Notes under the pieces: generated by a model | Databases searched by the model: none | Told to the model about the DNA's origin: nothing | The model's input: only the letters and a program-made list of their open reading frames with translations | Position numbers and translations under genes: made by a program | Source: Nocardia asteroides | Lineage (GTDB): Bacteria; Actinomycetota; Actinomycetes; Mycobacteriales; Mycobacteriaceae | Length of the DNA: 64,000 nucleotides | Assembly (NCBI GenBank): GCA_019930625.1 | Contig: CP082844.1 | Span: forward strand, 1,426,001 to 1,490,000 | Direction of reading: 5' to 3' | Shown here: positions 59,263-64,000 of the stretch, one piece after another | Numbering within the stretch: the first letter of the stretch is position 1 | Layout: each line of letters starts with the position of its first letter

Positions 59263-61866
59263 TCACCCGCTCCCGGACTCGCCGCGCATCAGTGCTCCGA
59301 GGGACTCGCGATCGGTGACGTCCATCTTGATGCAGGCGCGGTACAGATGGCCTTCCACCGTGCGCACCGAGACCGTGAGCCGGTCGGCGATCTGCCGGTT
59401 GGACAAGCCCGCCGCCACCAAGTTCGCGATCTCGCGTTCCCGGGCGGTCAACGGCAGCGGCTGCGCGGCCTGTCGCAACGCCGGGGTACTCGCTCCACCG
59501 CAGGCGGCGGCGAGCCGGTTGGCCGTGGCGGCGGACTCCAGCAATCTGCGCCGGTCCCCGGCTCGCTCGTGTGCCGACGCGGCCTGCGCCGAGGCGTCGG
59601 CAGCCGACAGCATCACGCCGATGCGCTCGAAATCCGCTGCTACCGCGTCGAGTCCGGGGCCGTCGTGGTCGGCGAGCGCCACCGCGTGCCGGGCCTGCAC
59701 CTGCACCAGCCGCCCGTCCAGGCGTGCGGCCAGGTCCGCCAGTCGTCCGGCCACGGAATGATCGCCGAACCGGGCCGCCGTGTGCAGTGCCATGGCTTCG
59801 ATCGCGTGCTGATGTGAGCGGGCGGCCGAGTCGGCGGCGCTCACCGCGATCCGGATGGCCGGGGTCACGGTGCCTTCGGCGGCCGACAGCCAGGCCCGCG
59901 CGATTTCCAGCTGCGGTTCGTACACCGCGCTGTGCCTGCCGCCTCGCGCGGTGGCGTGCATGATCGACTCGGCGGCTTCGGCGGCGCGCCCGAGCGCCGA
60001 ATACGCTTCGGCCAAACGGATCCGCGCGGGGAACATCCAGGCGGCCGCGCCCTCGGCGGCCAGTGCGGCCAGCGCCTGTTCCAAATTCTCGATGCCGTCT
60101 TGGAACCGGCCCTGCGCCACGTCGACGGTGCCCTGCAGGATCTTCGACATGCCCCAGGCCAGGTACTGGCCGGGTGAGGAGTAGCCGACGAACGCCCCGG
60201 CGCAGCGTCGCGCCTCCTCCAGGTCGCCGGTGAAGGTCAGGGCGAGCACCTCGGCGTGCGTGGACATGAAACGGTTGAGCCCGTCGATGTGGCCTTCCAC
60301 CTCGTGCCCACGGGCCGCGTACTGCCTGGCCGCTGCGCCCTTGCCCATCAACGCCAACGCCAAGCCGCCGCCGAAGGAAGCCCACCACACCGCCCACGGC
60401 GGCGCGCCATCGGCGGACATGACCGTTTCCGCCTCGGCGATCGCGTTCTCGACCAGGTTCTCGTTGACCGCGCTCGCGGACGCCAGACCGGTGAAGATGG
60501 CCGCGATCTTGGGATGACGCACCTTGCTCCGCACCAGTTTCAGCACCTCGTCGGCGCGGTCGGCGTCACCCATGGCCCACAACAGGTTCGCCACCCGGGT
60601 GCTGCCCCAGCGCGCCAGCTGCACCTCGTCGAGCTGGTCCGGGTCGAAGCTGGCCAGGGTGCGCTCGGCCTCGATCCGGTGCCCCTGCCACAGCAGGGCG
60701 CGGGCCAGCAGGTCGGCGGACTCCACACCGCCGCGCCGCTCCACCGCCGCCCGCGCGAAACGTTCCCCCAACGGCAGATTCGCCAATCCGATCGCGTCGG
60801 CGGCGGCGGCCTCGAACAACTCCAGATCGGCGGATTTGTCGCTGTCCAGGGCCAATTCGGCCAGCCGGATGCGGTCGGCGGCGGAATTGATCGGGCGTTC
60901 CTTCAGCGACGAGTACAGCCTGCCGCGCAGACGCCGCGCCGAGGCGATGCCCAGCCTGCGCCGGATCACCTCACCGAACAGCGGGTGGTTGTAGCGCACC
61001 ATGAGATCCCGGGAATTCTCCACGACCCGGATGACGCCGCGGGTTTCGGCGGCTTCCACCGCGTCCTCGCCCGCCAGCTCGGCGAGGACGTCGAGATCGA
61101 TCGGCTCACAGAAGGTCAGCAGTTCCAGCACCCGCAGCACCGGCTCGGGCAACTGCTCGACCCGGTCCTCCAGCAGCGCGGCCAGCTCGGAGGTCACCGC
61201 CGCGCGGCCGCGCAGCTGCCACACGCCGTTGACTTGGCGCAGCGTGCCCGCCTCCAGCGCTCCCTCGACCAAATGCCGGAGGAACAACGGGTTTCCGGCG
61301 GAGGACTCCCACATCAGATTGGCGGTGAATCCCTCGAGCTGCCCGCCGAGCATCGACTCCACCAGCTCCACGCTCTGGCGCTGGGTGAACGGGCGCAGAT
61401 CGATGCGCGTCAGGTGGCCGTCTTTCCACAGCGAGGTGACCGCGTCCGGCACCGGGACTCCGCTGCGAACGGTCACCACGATGTGGGCTGCCTTGTCGAT
61501 GGCCAGCTGCAGCAGCAATGTGGCGGAGAGCTGATCGAGCAGATGCGCGTCGTCCACGCCGATCACCGTGTCCCCGTCGGCGAGCAACGCCTCGCGCGCC
61601 GCCGACATGAACGTGACCGGGTCGTGCGCCGTATAGACGCCCACCATGTGCGCGAACACGCCAAGGGGGATGCTGCGCGCCGACTCGGTGCCCGCGACCC
61701 AGCGCACGTTGCCGCCGATCGCGGAGGTGGCATGCCGGGCCAGGGTGGTCTTACCCACGCCCGCATCGCCGGTCAGTACCACCCCGACGTGCTCCGGACC
61801 GGTCAGTGCCGCGCGGATTGCCTCGAATTCGCTTTCGCGCTCGATCATCGGCCAGTTCCGAGCCAT
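59263..61866 (-). CDS. Large LuxR-family (LAL-type) regulator
   Basis: ATP-binding regulator of 867 residues. The N-terminal AAA-like domain has Walker A GDAGVGKTT (33-41) and Walker B TVIGVDDAHLL; a long helical, TPR-like middle follows; the C-terminus carries a LuxR helix-turn-helix (LTAREREIANLVAAGLSNRQ, then IADRLTVSVRTVEGHLYRAC). The build matches MalT/LAL regulators, which form ATP-dependent oligomers on inducer binding. It is followed directly by the lipoprotein gene; the target genes are not evident. Confidence 0.88.
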   Translation of the reverse strand: MARNWPMIERESEFEAIRAALTGPEHVGVVLTGDAGVGKTTLARHATSAIGGNVRWVAGTESARSIPLGVFAHMVGVYTAHDPVTFMSAAREALLADGDTVIGVDDAHLLDQLSATLLLQLAIDKAAHIVVTVRSGVPVPDAVTSLWKDGHLTRIDLRPFTQRQSVELVESMLGGQLEGFTANLMWESSAGNPLFLRHLVEGALEAGTLRQVNGVWQLRGRAAVTSELAALLEDRVEQLPEPVLRVLELLTFCEPIDLDVLAELAGEDAVEAAETRGVIRVVENSRDLMVRYNHPLFGEVIRRRLGIASARRLRGRLYSSLKERPINSAADRIRLAELALDSDKSADLELFEAAAADAIGLANLPLGERFARAAVERRGGVESADLLARALLWQGHRIEAERTLASFDPDQLDEVQLARWGSTRVANLLWAMGDADRADEVLKLVRSKVRHPKIAAIFTGLASASAVNENLVENAIAEAETVMSADGAPPWAVWWASFGGGLALALMGKGAAARQYAARGHEVEGHIDGLNRFMSTHAEVLALTFTGDLEEARRCAGAFVGYSSPGQYLAWGMSKILQGTVDVAQGRFQDGIENLEQALAALAAEGAAAWMFPARIRLAEAYSALGRAAEAAESIMHATARGGRHSAVYEPQLEIARAWLSAAEGTVTPAIRIAVSAADSAARSHQHAIEAMALHTAARFGDHSVAGRLADLAARLDGRLVQVQARHAVALADHDGPGLDAVAADFERIGVMLSAADASAQAASAHERAGDRRRLLESAATANRLAAACGGASTPALRQAAQPLPLTAREREIANLVAAGLSNRQIADRLTVSVRTVEGHLYRACIKMDVTDRESLGALMRGESGSG

Positions 61867-61982
61867 GCTCTAACTGTAGTTCTTCATCGATCATGATCGA
61901 AGCCGAGCGAGCACGATAGATGGGGCCAATGTGTGGTGATGTCCACGAATCTCCGCTGGACCGCGCGAAATTCGAACAGGTT

Positions 61983-63317
<1,335 letters not shown>

Positions 63318-63552
63318 CTACCTGCCGTACTGAGGCGGTGGCCGGAAGGACAGTCTAGCCGACCCGTCCGCGGCGGCATCGCGGCGGATCTCGTCGTAGG
63401 CTCGACAACCGTGTGGTCGCGGCCGGGCAGGGCTATGGTTGCACGGCACGCCGAGCGGCAGCGCGGCGTGGACGGACGAGCCGCAGCCGGTTCGGCCGCA
63501 ATGGCGAGGGGCCCGACGGTGTCGGCTCGAACCGAGGAGGGTGTACGGCAGC

Positions 63553-64000
63553 TTGAGTACCCATGTTCTCCGCTGCGACGGCGCCCCCGTACCCATCGCG
63601 CTCGCGGCGCTGCCGACCACCCAGACGGCCGCCATCCCCGAGTCGTCCGTGATCGATGAGCTGCTTCCCGTGCTGGCCGCCGACAGCCTGCCGCGGCTGA
63701 TCGTGCTCGGCGAGGACGCCGCGCTGGCCGCGGTGCTCACCCACCTGATGCGCACCGAGCGCCTGCACGTCGAGATCGGCTACGTACCGATCGAGAAGTC
63801 CTACGCTTCGCGCGCCTACCAGACCGGCACCGGCAACGCCGCCGCCAAGCGCGCCATCGAGGGCCGCGCTGTCCAGACGCCGCTGATCCGCGACGACACC
63901 GGCAAGGTGCTCGCGGGCCGAGCCGTGATCACCGGCGTCGGCGGGGAGAAGCTGGAGGGCGAGGCGTACGTCGACGACACGCAACTGTTCTCCGGCAAGG
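63553..64000 (+). CDS. Rv0358-like conserved protein, cut by the window end
   Basis: About 149 residues are visible. The protein starts LSTHVLRCDGAPVPIALAAL from a TTG at 63553, with AGGAGG about 12 nt upstream; an in-frame GTG at 63541 is the alternative. It contains RLIVLGEDAALAAVLTHLMR and YVPIEKSYASRAYQTGTGNA, and the latter pattern looks like the nucleotide-binding part of a diacylglycerol-kinase-like fold. The position beside purA and opposite direction match Rv0358. Function not established. Confidence 0.7.
   Translation, partial: MSTHVLRCDGAPVPIALAALPTTQTAAIPESSVIDELLPVLAADSLPRLIVLGEDAALAAVLTHLMRTERLHVEIGYVPIEKSYASRAYQTGTGNAAAKRAIEGRAVQTPLIRDDTGKVLAGRAVITGVGGEKLEGEAYVDDTQLFSGK

Overview
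The window is a high-GC actinobacterial chromosome segment, most likely from Nocardia or a close relative in the Mycobacteriales. The main reason is gene order. Several blocks follow the order of Mycobacterium tuberculosis as I remember it: thiG-thiS-thiO / thiE / mutT3 / glnX-glnH-pknG / ackA-pta / fgd1 (Rv0417 to Rv0407), echA7-fadE12-accA2-accD2-fadE13-Rv0976c, rhodanese-metZ (Rv0390-Rv0391), and purA next to an Rv0358-like gene. These assignments rest on recognised protein motifs and recalled synteny; no search was run.

Layout. 1-8.4 kb holds small unlinked units: a DUF5919 regulator coupled to an inositol-phosphatase-like enzyme, a VOC protein, a TetR/epoxide hydrolase divergent pair with a clear operator, an NmrA-like reductase, a CobW-type GTPase behind a Zur-like box, thiD, a second TetR and a tiny basic protein. 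8.7-18.5 kb is a seven-gene acyl-CoA catabolic operon read leftward (AtuA family, fadE13, accD2, accA2, fadE12, echA7, TetR) with ATGA-type coupling; between accA2 and fadE12 sit two chained 23-24 codon ORFs created by a 71-bp tandem duplication. 18.6-21.9 kb holds a small membrane protein, a class III cyclase with an altered catalytic residue, and a two-gene ABC exporter. 21.9-24.1 kb is a scar: a decayed Tn3-family transposase next to an orphan NlpC/P60-like protein. 24.1-27.2 kb holds a tandem-MerR regulator, a DUF6194 protein and an aldo/keto reductase with a textbook 19-bp-spacer MerR promoter.

27.4-43.6 kb is the conserved core: thiazole and thiamine phosphate synthesis, a Nudix hydrolase, the GlnX-GlnH-PknG amino-acid-sensing kinase module, acetate kinase and phosphotransacetylase, a deazaflavin-type nitroreductase and F420-dependent glucose-6-phosphate dehydrogenase (which reduces the F420 that such reductases use), a HAD phosphatase and a MarR/DJ-1 pair. 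43.7-49.8 kb holds an RpiB-like isomerase, metZ and a rhodanese behind a SAM-IV riboswitch, a membrane protein, fprA with an iron-box-like site, an amidohydrolase and a DUF456 membrane protein. 49.8-64 kb holds an alpha/beta hydrolase with a divergent GAF regulator, an M23 peptidase, an alpha-methylacyl-CoA racemase, a MocR regulator, ogt, another hydrolase, a lipoprotein, a large LuxR regulator, purA and a partial Rv0358-like gene cut by the window end.

No rRNA, tRNA or CRISPR array was seen. The least ordinary parts are the duplicated mini-ORFs at 11.8-11.95 kb, the 21.9-24.1 kb scar with its orphan amidase-fold protein, and a set of well-formed operators whose regulators can be guessed from context.
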